Shown piece by piece: positions 11,573 to 20,553 of a DNA stretch of 64,000 bases. Origin of the DNA: Lysobacter sp. ISL-50 (GTDB lineage: Bacteria > Pseudomonadota > Gammaproteobacteria > Xanthomonadales > Xanthomonadaceae); NCBI RefSeq assembly GCF_018612875.1, contig NZ_JAGGRI010000012.1, forward strand, positions 31,229 through 95,228, read 5' to 3'. Made by a program: the position numbers and the translations under genes. Under the pieces are notes generated by a model that was not told the DNA's origin, did not search any database, and worked only from the letters and a program-made list of their open reading frames with translations. Each line of letters opens with the position of its first letter. The stretch's first letter is position 1.

Positions 11573-12469
11573 ATGAGTGATGGAATCGTTCCGAGCTTGG
11601 CCGAGCTGGTCGCCTTGCGCGCCGCCGTCAGCGGCCGCCGCAGCGCGCGCCTCGGTCGCCACGGCGTCAGCGGACAGGCGTTGTCGCCGCTGCGCGGCCG
11701 CGGCATGGAATACGCCGAGTCGCGCGAGTATTCGCACGGCGACGACGCGCGCCACATCGACTGGCGCCTGACCGCGCGCACCGGCCGCGCCCACACGAAA
11801 TTGTTCCAGGCCGAGCGCGAGCGGCTGACGCTGATCGTCGCCGACACCGCGCCGTCGCTGTATTTCGGCACCCGCGTGCGCTTCAAGTCGGTGCAGGCCG
11901 CGCGCGCCGGCGCGATCGCCGCCTGGGCCGCGGCGCGCGACGGCGACCGCATCGCCGCGCTGCGCGGCAGTCTGCGCGAACCGCCGGTGAACCCGGGCTC
12001 GGGCCCGCGCGGCGCCTTGCGCGTGCTCGATGCGATGGTGCGCTGGTACGCACAGGCGCCAGCCGAGGATGCCGGCCTGGGCGTCGCCCTGGATCACGCC
12101 GCGCGCTTGCTGCGGCCGGGTTCGCGCCTGATCGTGCTGGCCGATCCGGGCAGCGTTGCGGCCCTGCCGCAGCGCCGCTGGGCGGTGCTGGCCCAGCATC
12201 ACGAAGTGGTCGTGCTGCTGCTGACCGATCCGATCGAAACCCAACCGCCGCGCGGCGCCTTGCCGTTCAGTCGCGACGGCCAGCGGATCGAACTCGACCT
12301 GGGCGTGGACGCGCAGCGCCAGCGCTGGCACGACAGCTTCGTCGCCCCGGTCGAGGTCGCGCTGGAAAAACTGCCGGTGCGCGGCGTGCGCGTGCAGGCC
12401 TTGTCGAGCGATGCGGCCAGCGAATCCTGGCTGCCGCTGCTGGGCCGCGCGCGGCCGTTGGTGGCGTGA
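11573..12469 (+). CDS. DUF58 domain-containing protein
   Basis: 298 aa, soluble. The DUF58 signature GDDARHIDWRLTARTGR lies at about residues 57-73, preceded by GRGMEYAESREYSHG. The C-terminal half has a degenerate VWA-like fold (RLIVLADPGSV, VVVLLLTDPIE). Members of this family accompany MoxR ATPases in almost all bacteria; the molecular role is unknown but membrane or periplasmic protein quality control is suspected. The stop overlaps the start of the next gene (TGATG), indicating translational coupling. Confidence 0.93.
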   Translation: MSDGIVPSLAELVALRAAVSGRRSARLGRHGVSGQALSPLRGRGMEYAESREYSHGDDARHIDWRLTARTGRAHTKLFQAERERLTLIVADTAPSLYFGTRVRFKSVQAARAGAIAAWAAARDGDRIAALRGSLREPPVNPGSGPRGALRVLDAMVRWYAQAPAEDAGLGVALDHAARLLRPGSRLIVLADPGSVAALPQRRWAVLAQHHEVVVLLLTDPIETQPPRGALPFSRDGQRIELDLGVDAQRQRWHDSFVAPVEVALEKLPVRGVRVQALSSDAASESWLPLLGRARPLVA

Positions 12470-12921
12470 TGGCCGCGCCGCTGGTTCTGCGCGATGTGCA
12501 CCTGCCGGCCGCGCCCTCGTGGTGGCCGCTGGCGCCGGGCTGGTGGGCGCTGATCGCGGTGGTCGTGATCGTGTCGCTGGCCGCGTATCTGTGGCATCGC
12601 CGCCGCACTCGCCGCCGCCGCGAGATCGAGCAGGTCTTCGATCACGCCCTGGCCCAGGCCGGCACGCCCGCGGCCGAGGTCGCGGCGATATCGGAACTGC
12701 TGCGCCGCGCCGCGCGCCGTCGCGATCGCGACGCCGACCGCCTGCAGGGCCAGCAGTGGCTGGAATTTCTCGATCGCGGCAGCAAGCGCCAGGATTTCGC
12801 CGCCGGCAGCGGCCGCCTGTTGCTCGACGGCGGTTACCGGCGTCAGGTCGATGCCGCCCAGGCCGCGGCGTTGCGCGAGATCGCGCGTCGCCGGTTCCTG
12901 CAATGGATGGGCGTGCGCTGA
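12469..12921 (+). CDS. DUF4381 domain-containing membrane protein
   Basis: 150 aa. An amphipathic N-terminus (LRDVHLPAAPSWWPLAPGWW) leads into one TM helix (about residues 26-44), followed by a strongly basic stop-transfer segment (HRRRTRRRREIE) and a cytoplasmic helical domain. This matches the DUF4381 family regularly placed between the DUF58 and VWA genes of this operon; function unknown, probably scaffolds the VWA proteins at the membrane. The ATG is taken at 12469 (overlapping the previous stop), since the GTG at 12466 gains nothing. The stop overlaps the next ATG. Confidence 0.9.
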   Translation: MAAPLVLRDVHLPAAPSWWPLAPGWWALIAVVVIVSLAAYLWHRRRTRRRREIEQVFDHALAQAGTPAAEVAAISELLRRAARRRDRDADRLQGQQWLEFLDRGSKRQDFAAGSGRLLLDGGYRRQVDAAQAAALREIARRRFLQWMGVR

Positions 12922-13940
12922 TGGCGAGCTTGGCTGTGATGCTGTCCGAATGGCGCGAAGTGTTCGCCTGGCCCTGGCTGCTGGCGGCGCTGCCGTTGCC
13001 GCTGTTGGTGCGCTGGCTGCTGCCGGCCGCGCGCGACGGCTCGGCGGCGTTGAAAGTCCCGTTCGGCGCGCGCCTGGATACGGTCGCCGCGGCCGGCGGA
13101 CGCAGCCTGCGCGGCGGCGCCGGCGCCGGCGTGCTGGCCTGGATCGCGTGGGCGCTGCTGTGCGTGGCGGCGGCGAGGCCGCAGCAACTGGGCGAAGCGA
13201 TCCGTCCGCCGCAGGTCGGCCGCGGCATGATGCTCGCGCTGGATCTGTCCGGCAGCATGAGCGAACTCGACATGAGCCTGGGCCGCCGCGCGGTCGACCG
13301 GCTGACCGCGGCCAAGGCCGTGCTCGCGGATTTCCTCGACCGCCGCGCCGGCGATCGCATCGGTCTGGTGGTGTTCGGCAATCACGCCTACGTGCTCGCG
13401 CCGCTGACCTTGGACCTGACCACGGTGCGCGATCAACTCGAAGACAGCCTGGTCGGCCTGGCCGGCCAGGAAACCGCGATCGGCGAAGCGGTCGGCCTGG
13501 CGGTGCGGCGCCTGCGCGACCAGCCCAGCGACGAGCGCGTGCTGATCCTGCTCACCGACGGCGTCAACACGCCCGGCACCGCCGATCCGATCCGCGCCTC
13601 GGAAATCGCCCGCGACGAGGGCGTGCGCATCCACACCATCGCTTTCGGCGGCGACGGTTCGATGTCGTTGTTCGGAATCAAGATTCCCACCGCCGGCGGC
13701 GGCGCGGAAGTCGATGAAGCGGCCTTGCGCCGCATCGCGCAAGTCACCGGCGGGCGTTTCTTCCGCGCCCAGGACACCGCCGAACTGGTCGGCATCTACG
13801 CCGAGATCAATCGCCTGGAGCCGGTACAGCGCCCGGGCAAGGCGGTACGTCCGCGGCTGGAGCGCTACGCGTGGCCGTTGGGCGGCGCGTTCGTGTTCGC
13901 CTTGCTGGCCTTCCTTTGGCCGCGGCGGAGGACGGCATGA
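12921..13940 (+). CDS. batA: VWA domain-containing membrane protein, BatA-like
   Basis: 339 aa. Two N-terminal TM helices (about residues 16-34 and 66-85), a von Willebrand A domain, and a C-terminal TM helix (WPLGGAFVFALLAFLWP). The metal-ion-dependent adhesion site is intact: DLSGS at residues 108-112, with the later Thr and Asp motifs (APLTLDLTT, LLTDGVNTPG). Bat proteins were named for aerotolerance in Bacteroides; in other bacteria they are linked to envelope stress. Start overlaps the DUF4381 stop; stop overlaps the batB start (ATGA). Confidence 0.92.
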   Translation: MASLAVMLSEWREVFAWPWLLAALPLPLLVRWLLPAARDGSAALKVPFGARLDTVAAAGGRSLRGGAGAGVLAWIAWALLCVAAARPQQLGEAIRPPQVGRGMMLALDLSGSMSELDMSLGRRAVDRLTAAKAVLADFLDRRAGDRIGLVVFGNHAYVLAPLTLDLTTVRDQLEDSLVGLAGQETAIGEAVGLAVRRLRDQPSDERVLILLTDGVNTPGTADPIRASEIARDEGVRIHTIAFGGDGSMSLFGIKIPTAGGGAEVDEAALRRIAQVTGGRFFRAQDTAELVGIYAEINRLEPVQRPGKAVRPRLERYAWPLGGAFVFALLAFLWPRRRTA

Positions 13941-15679
13941 ATTCGGCCTGGAACGATCTGGTCGGCCATCTGGCGCCGCTGATCTGGCTGCGTCCGCATT
14001 GGCTGTGGGCCTTGCTCGCGCTGCCGCTGCTGGGCTGGCTGTGGTTGCGCCGCAGCCGCTCGCGCAATGTCTGGCGCGAACGGGTCGATGCGCATCTGCT
14101 GCCGCATTTGCTCGAAGCCAGCGGCGGCCGGCGTTCGAATCTCGCCGCGGTGGCGGCGGCGCTGGCCTATCTGTTCGCGGTGATCGCGATGGCCGGGCCG
14201 AGCTGGTCGCAGAGCGCGCAGCCGCTGTGGCAGGGGCAGACGCCGCTGGTGATCGCGCTGGATCTGTCCAGCCGCATGCTCGCCGCGGATCTGCCGCCGA
14301 CCCGCCTGGCGCAGGCCAAGGCCAAACTGTCGTCGCTGCTGGCGCGTCGCAGCGGCGGCCAGATGGCCTTGGTGGTGTATGCCGACGATGCCTACACGGT
14401 CGCGCCGCTGACCGACGATCCGCGCAATCTGAGCGTGTTCCTGGATTCGCTCGCACCCGACATCATGCCCGGCGACGGCCAGCGCGCCGACCGCGCGATC
14501 AAGTGGTCGGCGCAGTTGTTGAAGCAGGGCGGTTTCGCGCGCGGGCAGATTCTGTTGATCACCGATCGCGCCGACGAGCGCGAGCGCAGCGCCGCCAATG
14601 CCGCGGCTGGCGACGGCTACCGGGTTTCGGTGCTGGGCCTGGGCAGCAACAGCGGCGCGCCGTTCCAGCGCCCGGACGGACGCATCGTGATGGCGCGCCT
14701 GGACACGCAATCGCTGCGCGCGCTGGCGGTCGAAGGCGAGGGCCGCTACGCCACCATCGCCCGCGACGACAGCGATCTGCGCGAACTCGGCGTGCTCGCG
14801 CCGGAGCGCGGCGATGTTGGCGCGGCCCAGGGCGAGAAACGCCTGGCCCGCGAGGACGACGGCTATTGGCTGCTGCCGCTGTTGATGCTGCTGGCGCTGT
14901 TGGCGTTCCGCCGCCGCAGCGGCGTCGCCGCGGTCGCGCTGCTGTGCCTGTGGCTGCCGATGGCGCCCGGTCACGCGCAATCGCTGTGGACCCGCGCCGA
15001 TCAGGCCGCGCACGAACGCATCGCGCAAGGCAATCAGGCCTATCAGCAGGGCCAGTTCGAACAGGCCGCCGATCTGTACAAGCGCAGCGACGGCGCCGAC
15101 GCGCAATACAACCTCGGCAATGCGCTGGCGCGCCAAGGGCAGTATCCGGAAGCCATCCAGGCTTACGATCGCGCGCTCAAGCAGCAGCCCGGCATGGACG
15201 ATGCGATCGCCAACAAGCGCGCGGTCGAAGCGGCGATGAAGCGCAAGCCGCCGAAGGGCGGCGACGGCGCCAAGCAGCCCAATCCGTCCGGCGACAAGCC
15301 GCAGGACCCGAAACCCTCCGACGATTCGAAGTCGCCCAATCCCGACCAGGGCAAGCCGCAACAGCCGCCGCAGGGCCAGAACGAAAAAGACCCGGCGCAA
15401 AACCCAGGCAAGGCGCCGGCCGACGACAAAGAGGCCCAACGCAAGGCCGACGCCGAGCAGCGCGAACGCATGCAGCGCGAGCTCGAACGCCAGGCCAAAG
15501 AAGGCGACAAGGGGCCCAAGGGCGAACGCGAACCGGCGCGCACGCCGGCGCAGCGCGAGCGCCGGCAGGCCAACGACGCCTGGCTCAAGCGCGTGCCCGA
15601 CGACCCGGGCAGCCTGCTGCGGGAAAAATTCAAGATCGAATACGCCCGGCGCCAGATGTCGGCGTTGGAAGGAGATTGA
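13937..15679 (+). CDS. batB: VWA plus TPR protein (BatB-BatC fusion)
   Basis: 580 aa. N-terminal TM helices (about 22-38 and 68-86), a VWA domain (~105-290), a TM helix near residue 310 (WLLPLLMLLALLAF), a second hydrophobic segment (VALLCLWLPMAPGHAQ), then tetratricopeptide repeats (ANQAYQQGQFEQAADLYKRS-like and YNLGNALARQGQYPEAIQAY, ~355-420), and a long Lys/Pro/Gln/Asp low-complexity tail. Separate BatB and BatC proteins in other bacteria are here one polypeptide. The adhesion site reads DLSSR (109-113) instead of DxSxS: the second Ser is replaced by Arg113, so metal binding may be lost, unlike in the BatA-like neighbour. Confidence 0.9.
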   Translation: MNSAWNDLVGHLAPLIWLRPHWLWALLALPLLGWLWLRRSRSRNVWRERVDAHLLPHLLEASGGRRSNLAAVAAALAYLFAVIAMAGPSWSQSAQPLWQGQTPLVIALDLSSRMLAADLPPTRLAQAKAKLSSLLARRSGGQMALVVYADDAYTVAPLTDDPRNLSVFLDSLAPDIMPGDGQRADRAIKWSAQLLKQGGFARGQILLITDRADERERSAANAAAGDGYRVSVLGLGSNSGAPFQRPDGRIVMARLDTQSLRALAVEGEGRYATIARDDSDLRELGVLAPERGDVGAAQGEKRLAREDDGYWLLPLLMLLALLAFRRRSGVAAVALLCLWLPMAPGHAQSLWTRADQAAHERIAQGNQAYQQGQFEQAADLYKRSDGADAQYNLGNALARQGQYPEAIQAYDRALKQQPGMDDAIANKRAVEAAMKRKPPKGGDGAKQPNPSGDKPQDPKPSDDSKSPNPDQGKPQQPPQGQNEKDPAQNPGKAPADDKEAQRKADAEQRERMQRELERQAKEGDKGPKGEREPARTPAQRERRQANDAWLKRVPDDPGSLLREKFKIEYARRQMSALEGD

Positions 15680-15684
15680 GGCCG

Positions 15685-17388
15685 ATGCCGCGTTACCTGC
15701 TCAAATTCGCGCTGTGCCTGCTGCTGGCCGGCTTCAGCGGCGGCGTGTTCGCGCAGACGCGCGCCTGGCTCGATCGCGACAGCGTCCGCGCCGGCGAGAC
15801 CGTCACGCTCAACGTGGAATCCGACGGCAATGTCGGCGGCGGCCCGGACTATTCGCCGCTGTACGAAGATTTCGAACCCCTCGACAGCAAGTCCAACACC
15901 CGCATCGAACCGGGCAACGGCGGCATGGTGGCCCGCAGCCGCTACGTGCTGACCCTGCGGCCCAAGCGCAGCGGGCGGCTCACCGTGGCGGCCCTGCGCG
16001 TGGGCGGCGTCTACACCAAGCCGTTGAATCTGTACGTCGAGCCCGAGCCGGCGGACACGCAGCCGGCGATCGCCTCCAGCGCGCAGGTGTTCGTCGAAGT
16101 CGTGCCCGACGATGAAAATCCTTACGTGCAGCAGGCGGTGGGTTGGCTGGTGCGGTTGTATTCGTCGGTGCCTATCGTCGGCGGCAAACTCGATCAGCCG
16201 GTGCCCGACGGCGCCTCGCTGATGAAGATCGGCGACGACGCCCAGTACGAACGCAACATCGGCGGCAACACCTACACCGTGGTCGAGCGCCGCTATCTGC
16301 TGGTGCCCGAGCGCAGCGGCCGGATGAGCGTGCCGCCGGCGGCGTTCGACGGCCGCAGCGCGCCGAGCCTGATCGATCAACTGGTCGGCGGCGGCGGCGA
16401 TCCGCAGCACGCGCGCAGCAAGTCGCGCGTGCTCAACGTGCGGCCGGTGCCGGCCAACGCGCCGCAGCCGTGGCTGCCGCTGCGCAGTCTGGATCTGCGT
16501 TACCGCACCACGCCGCAGCAACTGCGCATGGGCAACGCCGCCAGCGTGGTGGTCGAGGCCACCGTCGATGGCGCGAGTCTGGCGCAGTTGCCGGAATTGC
16601 AGTTGCCGCCGATCGACGGTGTGCAGGTATTCGCCGAGCCGGTGCAGGCCGACGAAGGCTTCACCGGCGGCCGGCCGCGGGTGAAGCTGACGCGCAAATT
16701 CTCGCTGGTGCCGGCGCGCGAAGGGCCGGTGCATCTGGACGGTCTGCGCCTGGACTGGTGGGACGTGGCCGCCGGCACCGCGCGCAGCGCGAGCTTGCCG
16801 GCGCTGAGTTGGACGGTCACGCCGGCTTCGGGCGCGGCGACCGGCTCGGCCCGCGCGACCGGCCCGGCCGCGGATGCCGCGGGCGGCGAGGGCAACGCTG
16901 CCGCCGGCGCGGTCGATGCCAGTGGCGCGGCGACGTCGGGAGGTACCGGCTGGGCGGTCGCGGCGGTGCTGTTCGCGCTGCTGTGGCTGGCGACGCTGCT
17001 ATGGGCGCTGCACCTGCGCGCGCAACCGCGCGGGTTCGCCGCCGCCAAGCCGGCGCCGCAGGCGGCCGCAACCGAGGCCGCGGCCTTGACCTTGAATTTG
17101 CCGGCGCTGCGTCAGTTGATCGACGTCGGCGACTTCGACCATATCGCCAGCGTGCTGCGTGGGCTCGCGCGCCCGCCCGCCCGTGACGACGACGAACTGA
17201 TCGAACGGTTGGCCGACCCGGGCCAGCGCGGGGCCGTGCAGGCGCTGCGCCGCGCGCGCTGGGGCGGCGGCGACGGCGTGGCCGCGCGCACCGCGCTGCG
17301 CGCCGCGTTCGCCAAGGCGCCGCAGTGGCGGCAGGCGCAGGGCGAGGCGGCTTCGCCGCTGGCGCCGCTTTATCCGGTGCGCAAGTAA
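15685..17388 (+). CDS. batD: BatD-family protein
   Basis: 567 aa. Cleavable signal peptide (MPRYLLKFALCLLLAGFSGG, predicted cleavage after FAQ), then a long periplasmic beta-sandwich region (about 25-400) with the BatD features RAGETVTLNVESDG and VRLYSSVPIVGGKLDQP, and a Gly/Ala-rich linker. One TM helix (about 415-437, WAVAAVLFALLWLATLLWAL) and a cytoplasmic helical tail follow. Starts 5 bases after the batB stop. It is the periplasmic partner of the Bat complex by family knowledge; the biochemical role is not established. Confidence 0.92.
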   Translation: MPRYLLKFALCLLLAGFSGGVFAQTRAWLDRDSVRAGETVTLNVESDGNVGGGPDYSPLYEDFEPLDSKSNTRIEPGNGGMVARSRYVLTLRPKRSGRLTVAALRVGGVYTKPLNLYVEPEPADTQPAIASSAQVFVEVVPDDENPYVQQAVGWLVRLYSSVPIVGGKLDQPVPDGASLMKIGDDAQYERNIGGNTYTVVERRYLLVPERSGRMSVPPAAFDGRSAPSLIDQLVGGGGDPQHARSKSRVLNVRPVPANAPQPWLPLRSLDLRYRTTPQQLRMGNAASVVVEATVDGASLAQLPELQLPPIDGVQVFAEPVQADEGFTGGRPRVKLTRKFSLVPAREGPVHLDGLRLDWWDVAAGTARSASLPALSWTVTPASGAATGSARATGPAADAAGGEGNAAAGAVDASGAATSGGTGWAVAAVLFALLWLATLLWALHLRAQPRGFAAAKPAPQAAATEAAALTLNLPALRQLIDVGDFDHIASVLRGLARPPARDDDELIERLADPGQRGAVQALRRARWGGGDGVAARTALRAAFAKAPQWRQAQGEAASPLAPLYPVRK

Positions 17389-17429
17389 GAGCGAATCTGC
17401 CTGGAAGAGCAAATCCCCCTGGCCCTCCG

Positions 17430-17452
17430 GCCCACAGGCACAGCCTGTGGGC
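17430..17452. terminator. Hairpin after the bat operon
   Basis: Perfect 10-base arms gcccacaggc / gcctgtgggc with a 3-base loop, 41 bases after the batD stop. There is no T-run, so it may be an mRNA 3'-end stabiliser rather than an intrinsic terminator. A second, GC-rich hairpin (about 17460-17490) follows directly. Confidence 0.5.
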
Positions 17453-17496
17453 GTTCAGTGCCGCGCGAACCTGCGGTTCGCAAGCGCGGCCCTTCA

Positions 17497-17584
17497 CCCT
17501 TTTCAAAGGGGGGAACCGGGTCTGGTTGGGGGCGTAGGGATATTCCGAACCCCGCTGTTGCCGTTCCCCCCTTTGAAAAAGGGG
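17497..17584. repeat. Inverted repeat of a CCCTTTTCAAAGGGGG-type element
   Basis: Two copies, 17497-17516 and 17563-17584, lie in opposite orientation. Each is itself palindromic (cctttt..aaagg), and the second continues into a G-rich run to 17600. It looks like a dispersed intergenic element; here it separates the bat operon from the dicarboxylate symporter gene. No gene lies between 17389 and 17679. Confidence 0.6.
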
Positions 17585-17679
17585 GGCAGGGGGGATTCGC
17601 TCCACCCCCAAGCCATCGGTAAAAAAGCCCCCGCCAACCCCTGGTGTATCCTGCCCGCTGTTTTGGCCAGGCCGGATTC

Positions 17680-19056
17680 ATGAGCGAAACCTCCAACCCG
17701 GGCAAGAAACTGCCGCTGCACTGGAAGATGGCGATCGGCTTCGCGGCCGGTCTGATCCTGGGGCTGATCGTCTACGCCGCCGGCATCGGCAGCGTGAGCT
17801 GGGCGCAACTGGCCGGCAACGCCTGTCCGGCGCTCGCGCCCGGCGCCGAACTGGGCTGGCAATGCCGCCCGCTGCTCAAGCTGTTCACCGAAATGGTCAC
17901 CGCGCCGGCCGGCGAAATCTTCCTGCGCCTGATCTTCATGCTGGTGATCCCGCTGCTGTTCTCGGCCCTGGTCATGGGCGTGAGCGAGATGGGCGACATA
18001 CGCTCCTTCGGCCGCGTGGGTTGGCGCACCCTGGGCCTGACCGTGATCATGTCCGGTCTGGCGGTGGTGCTCGGCCTGGTCATGGTCAACATCTTCCAGC
18101 CCGGCGCCGGCGTCGATCCGGCCCAGGCCCAGCAGTTGATGAGCGAGAACGCCGAGCGCACGCAAAGCATCGTCGCCGGCAGCGCGCATGCCCCCAAGGG
18201 CATCCAGATGCTGATCTCGATCGTGCCCGACAACGTCATCAAGGCCGCCGCCGACGACGCGATCCTGGCGGTGATGTTCTTCGCCCTGATGATCGGCGTC
18301 GGCACCGTGCTGACCCGTTCCAAGGCGGTGGACACGCTGCGCGAAGGCATCCAGGGCCTGTTCGATATTTCGATGACGCTGATCGGCCTGGTGATCAAGC
18401 TGGCGCCGTATGCGGTGTTCTGCTTCATGTTCAACCTGGCCTCGGCGTTCGGCTGGGACTTGCTGTTCAAGCTGGCCAAGTACGTGGCCGTGGTGGTCGC
18501 GGCGCTGGCCATCCACCTGTTCGTGGTCTATTCGCTGGCGCTCAAGTTCATCGGCGGCCGCTCGCCGCTGGAGTTCTTCAAGGGCGCGCAGGAAGCGATG
18601 GTGCTGGCGTTCTCCACCGCGTCCAGCAACGCGACCCTGCCGACCGCGCTGCGCGTGGCCGACGAATTGAAATTGCCGCGGCGCATCTCGCGCTTCGTGC
18701 TCACCGTCGGCGCGACCGCGAACCAGAACGGCACCGCCTTGTTCGAAGGCGTCACGGTGATCTTCCTGGCGCAGTTCTTCGGCGTCGATCTGACCCTGGG
18801 CCAGCAGGTCATGGTGATGCTGGTGTGCATCCTCGGCGGCATCGGCACGGCCGGCGTTCCGTCGGGCTCGTTGCCGGTGGTGGCGATGATCTGCGCTATG
18901 GTCAAGGTGCCGCCGGAAGGCATCGGCCTGATCCTGGGCGTCAACCACTTCCTCGACATGTGCCGGACCACGCTGAACGTCACCGGCGATATCGCCATCG
19001 CCGCGATGGTTTCGCGCGGAGTCGAAGATCCGCCGGCGGAGCAGTTGAGCGACTGA
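17680..19056 (+). CDS. Dicarboxylate/amino acid:cation symporter (DAACS family)
   Basis: Inner-membrane secondary transporter of the glutamate/C4-dicarboxylate (SLC1-like) family; substrate could be glutamate, aspartate or C4-dicarboxylates. 458 aa from the ATG at 17680. Eight TM helices plus re-entrant loops are readable. Family signatures: FSTASSNATLP (re-entrant loop HP1), NQNGTALFEGV (TM7, Na+ site), GIGTAGVPSGSLP (HP2) and FLDMCRTTLNVTGD (TM8, substrate site with Asp, Arg and Asn). A Cys-containing loop (NACPALAPGAELGWQCRP) between the first helices is longer than usual. Single-gene unit with its own terminator. Confidence 0.93.
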   Translation: MSETSNPGKKLPLHWKMAIGFAAGLILGLIVYAAGIGSVSWAQLAGNACPALAPGAELGWQCRPLLKLFTEMVTAPAGEIFLRLIFMLVIPLLFSALVMGVSEMGDIRSFGRVGWRTLGLTVIMSGLAVVLGLVMVNIFQPGAGVDPAQAQQLMSENAERTQSIVAGSAHAPKGIQMLISIVPDNVIKAAADDAILAVMFFALMIGVGTVLTRSKAVDTLREGIQGLFDISMTLIGLVIKLAPYAVFCFMFNLASAFGWDLLFKLAKYVAVVVAALAIHLFVVYSLALKFIGGRSPLEFFKGAQEAMVLAFSTASSNATLPTALRVADELKLPRRISRFVLTVGATANQNGTALFEGVTVIFLAQFFGVDLTLGQQVMVMLVCILGGIGTAGVPSGSLPVVAMICAMVKVPPEGIGLILGVNHFLDMCRTTLNVTGDIAIAAMVSRGVEDPPAEQLSD

Positions 19057-19081
19057 GGCCTCAGTCGCGTTACCGACATCG

Positions 19082-19110
19082 AACGCCCGCCTTCATGGCG
19101 GGCGTTTCGT
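19082..19110 (+). terminator. Terminator of the symporter gene
   Basis: Ten-base arms aacgcccgcc (19082-19091) and ggcgggcgtt (19097-19106) with a ttcat loop, followed by tcgttt. Located 25 bases after the stop codon. Confidence 0.85.
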
Positions 19111-19177
19111 TTGCGCCGTCGATCGCGTCGGCGCGCGCAGCGATGCATGGATTTTTCTTGGTGTTGATGTCTTGATG

Positions 19178-19196
19178 TAAGCGATCAGATCGCTTA
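19178..19196. promoter_or_regulatory. Perfect palindrome, possible operator
   Basis: taagcgat and atcgctta are perfect 8-base inverted arms around cag. It lies 320 bases upstream of the channel gene at 19517, in a region of lower GC content than the surroundings. It has the size of a dimeric repressor site; the regulator is unknown. Confidence 0.35.
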
Positions 19197-19254
19197 GTGG
19201 CACATCCAATGTGCTGAGATCACAGCCACTACCGTGCGCGCCCGAACCATTGCG

Positions 19255-19289
19255 CGGTAATCGCACAATACTTCGTATTTCGCACTTGA
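19255..19289. promoter_or_regulatory. Putative PcaR-type operator, copy 1
   Basis: This 35-base element matches a second copy at 21494-21528 in 28 of 35 positions, beginning with the identical 14 bases CGGTAATCGCACAA and ending with ACTTGA. On the complementary strand it contains TTGTGCGATTACC, which resembles sites I recall for IclR-type PcaR/PcaU regulators. It lies about 230 bases upstream of the channel gene of the aromatic catabolic cluster. Confidence 0.6.
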
Positions 19290-19516
19290 TGTGCGAGTGC
19301 GAGCGGTTCTAGCGTTGCTCCGGTCCTGGAAGCAAGCAATGCGCAAACGCTCCGTTCGATGCGCACGGATTCGCTTGCCGGGATCGCCCCGCGTATCGCC
19401 AGATCGGCGCCGTGGTGGATGAGCCGATGCCGCGTATTCGCCGCGTACTCGCAATGCGTCGTCATGACGGGCGAGGGCCGGCTGCGCAGAACCCGTTCCG
19501 CAGAGGGGGATAACTG

Positions 19517-20449
19517 ATGTGCAACCGATTCGGCGCGAGCGTGCTCGCGCTTGCCTTGGCTTTGCCTGCGCCGGCGTTCGCGCTCGATCTGCCGGCGCCG
19601 CCGGTCAATCTGGGGTCGACCAGTTTCGAGGACGGCGGCGGCGGCAAGGGCTTGATGTTCCAGTGGAGCATGAGCCATTTTCGCGCGTCCGACAGTTACG
19701 ATGCCGCCGGCCGGCGCCGGCCCGGCGCGTTCAACCGCGATCTGTGGGTGGCGCGGCCGCATCTGGCGTATGCCTGGGACATGCCCGTGCTGGGCGGCTT
19801 GCCGGGTGTCGAGGTCATCCAGCCCATCGCCAGCATCGATATCAAGACAGCGACCCTGGACGAATCCCAGACCCGGCTGGGCAACACGTTCGTCGGTCCG
19901 TTCGTGCAATGGTCGGGCAAGAAGTTGTTCGGCCGGCCTTTCAGTTCGCGCCTGACCCTCGGCTTCAACCTGCCGCTGGGCGCGTACGACCGCAATGCCG
20001 CGTTGAACCTGGGAAATCACTATTGGAGCTTCAATCCGTACTACGCCTTCACTTGGCGCGCCACGGACAAGCTCGAGACCAGTGGCCGCCTGATGTATCT
20101 GTGGAACGGCCGCAACAACGATCCGGAGACCGCGGTGCAGGCGCGGTTCGGCGCACCGCTGCGGCATACCCAGGTCGGGCAGGCTTGGCATATGAATCTG
20201 AGCGTGTCGTATCAGATCGCGCCGCAATGGCGATTGGGCGTCGGCGGCTATGTGTTCAACCAGATCGATCCCGATCGCATCAACGGCATCCGCCAGCCCG
20301 GTTCGAAGGAGCATCTGTTCGGCGTCGGCCCCGGAGTGCAGTGGCGCGGCGACAAGGATCGGTTGATCGCGAACTACTACTTCGAAAGTCACGCGCGCAA
20401 TCGCGCCGAAGGCGAGCAACTGGTGTTGCGCTGGATGCACGTGTTCTGA
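19517..20449 (+). CDS. Outer-membrane channel of the phenol-degradation MetA / SphA-like family
   Basis: 310 aa. Signal peptide (MCNRFGASVLALALALPAPA, cleavage around FALD), then alternating amphipathic beta strands throughout and a C-terminal aromatic residue (LVLRWMHVF), typical of outer-membrane barrels. Sequence segments such as GNHYWSFNPYYAFTWR and VGVGGYVFNQI-like strands match the 'putative MetA-pathway of phenol degradation' transporter family, whose members sit beside aromatic catabolic genes and probably admit aromatic acids through the outer membrane. Good ribosome site (agaggggg). The putative PcaR operator upstream suggests co-regulation with the pca genes. Convergent with the regulator gene. 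Confidence 0.85.
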   Translation: MCNRFGASVLALALALPAPAFALDLPAPPVNLGSTSFEDGGGGKGLMFQWSMSHFRASDSYDAAGRRRPGAFNRDLWVARPHLAYAWDMPVLGGLPGVEVIQPIASIDIKTATLDESQTRLGNTFVGPFVQWSGKKLFGRPFSSRLTLGFNLPLGAYDRNAALNLGNHYWSFNPYYAFTWRATDKLETSGRLMYLWNGRNNDPETAVQARFGAPLRHTQVGQAWHMNLSVSYQIAPQWRLGVGGYVFNQIDPDRINGIRQPGSKEHLFGVGPGVQWRGDKDRLIANYYFESHARNRAEGEQLVLRWMHVF

Positions 20450-20482
20450 GCGCTGCCGCCGCCCCGCGCCGCCGCCGCCCCG

Positions 20483-20506
20483 CGCCGCCGCCGCGCGGCG
20501 GCGGCG
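20483..20506. terminator. GC-only palindrome between convergent genes
   Basis: A perfect 12-base-arm palindrome made of CCG/CGG triplets, within a longer gcc/ccg-repeat tract (20455-20510). It sits between the channel gene stop and the regulator stop and could act as a bidirectional stem-loop; there is no T-run. Confidence 0.45.
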
Positions 20507-20553
20507 GGAACCGAGCGATCGCCCGCGCGCCGCGCGACCGGCTCGCGGCCGGC

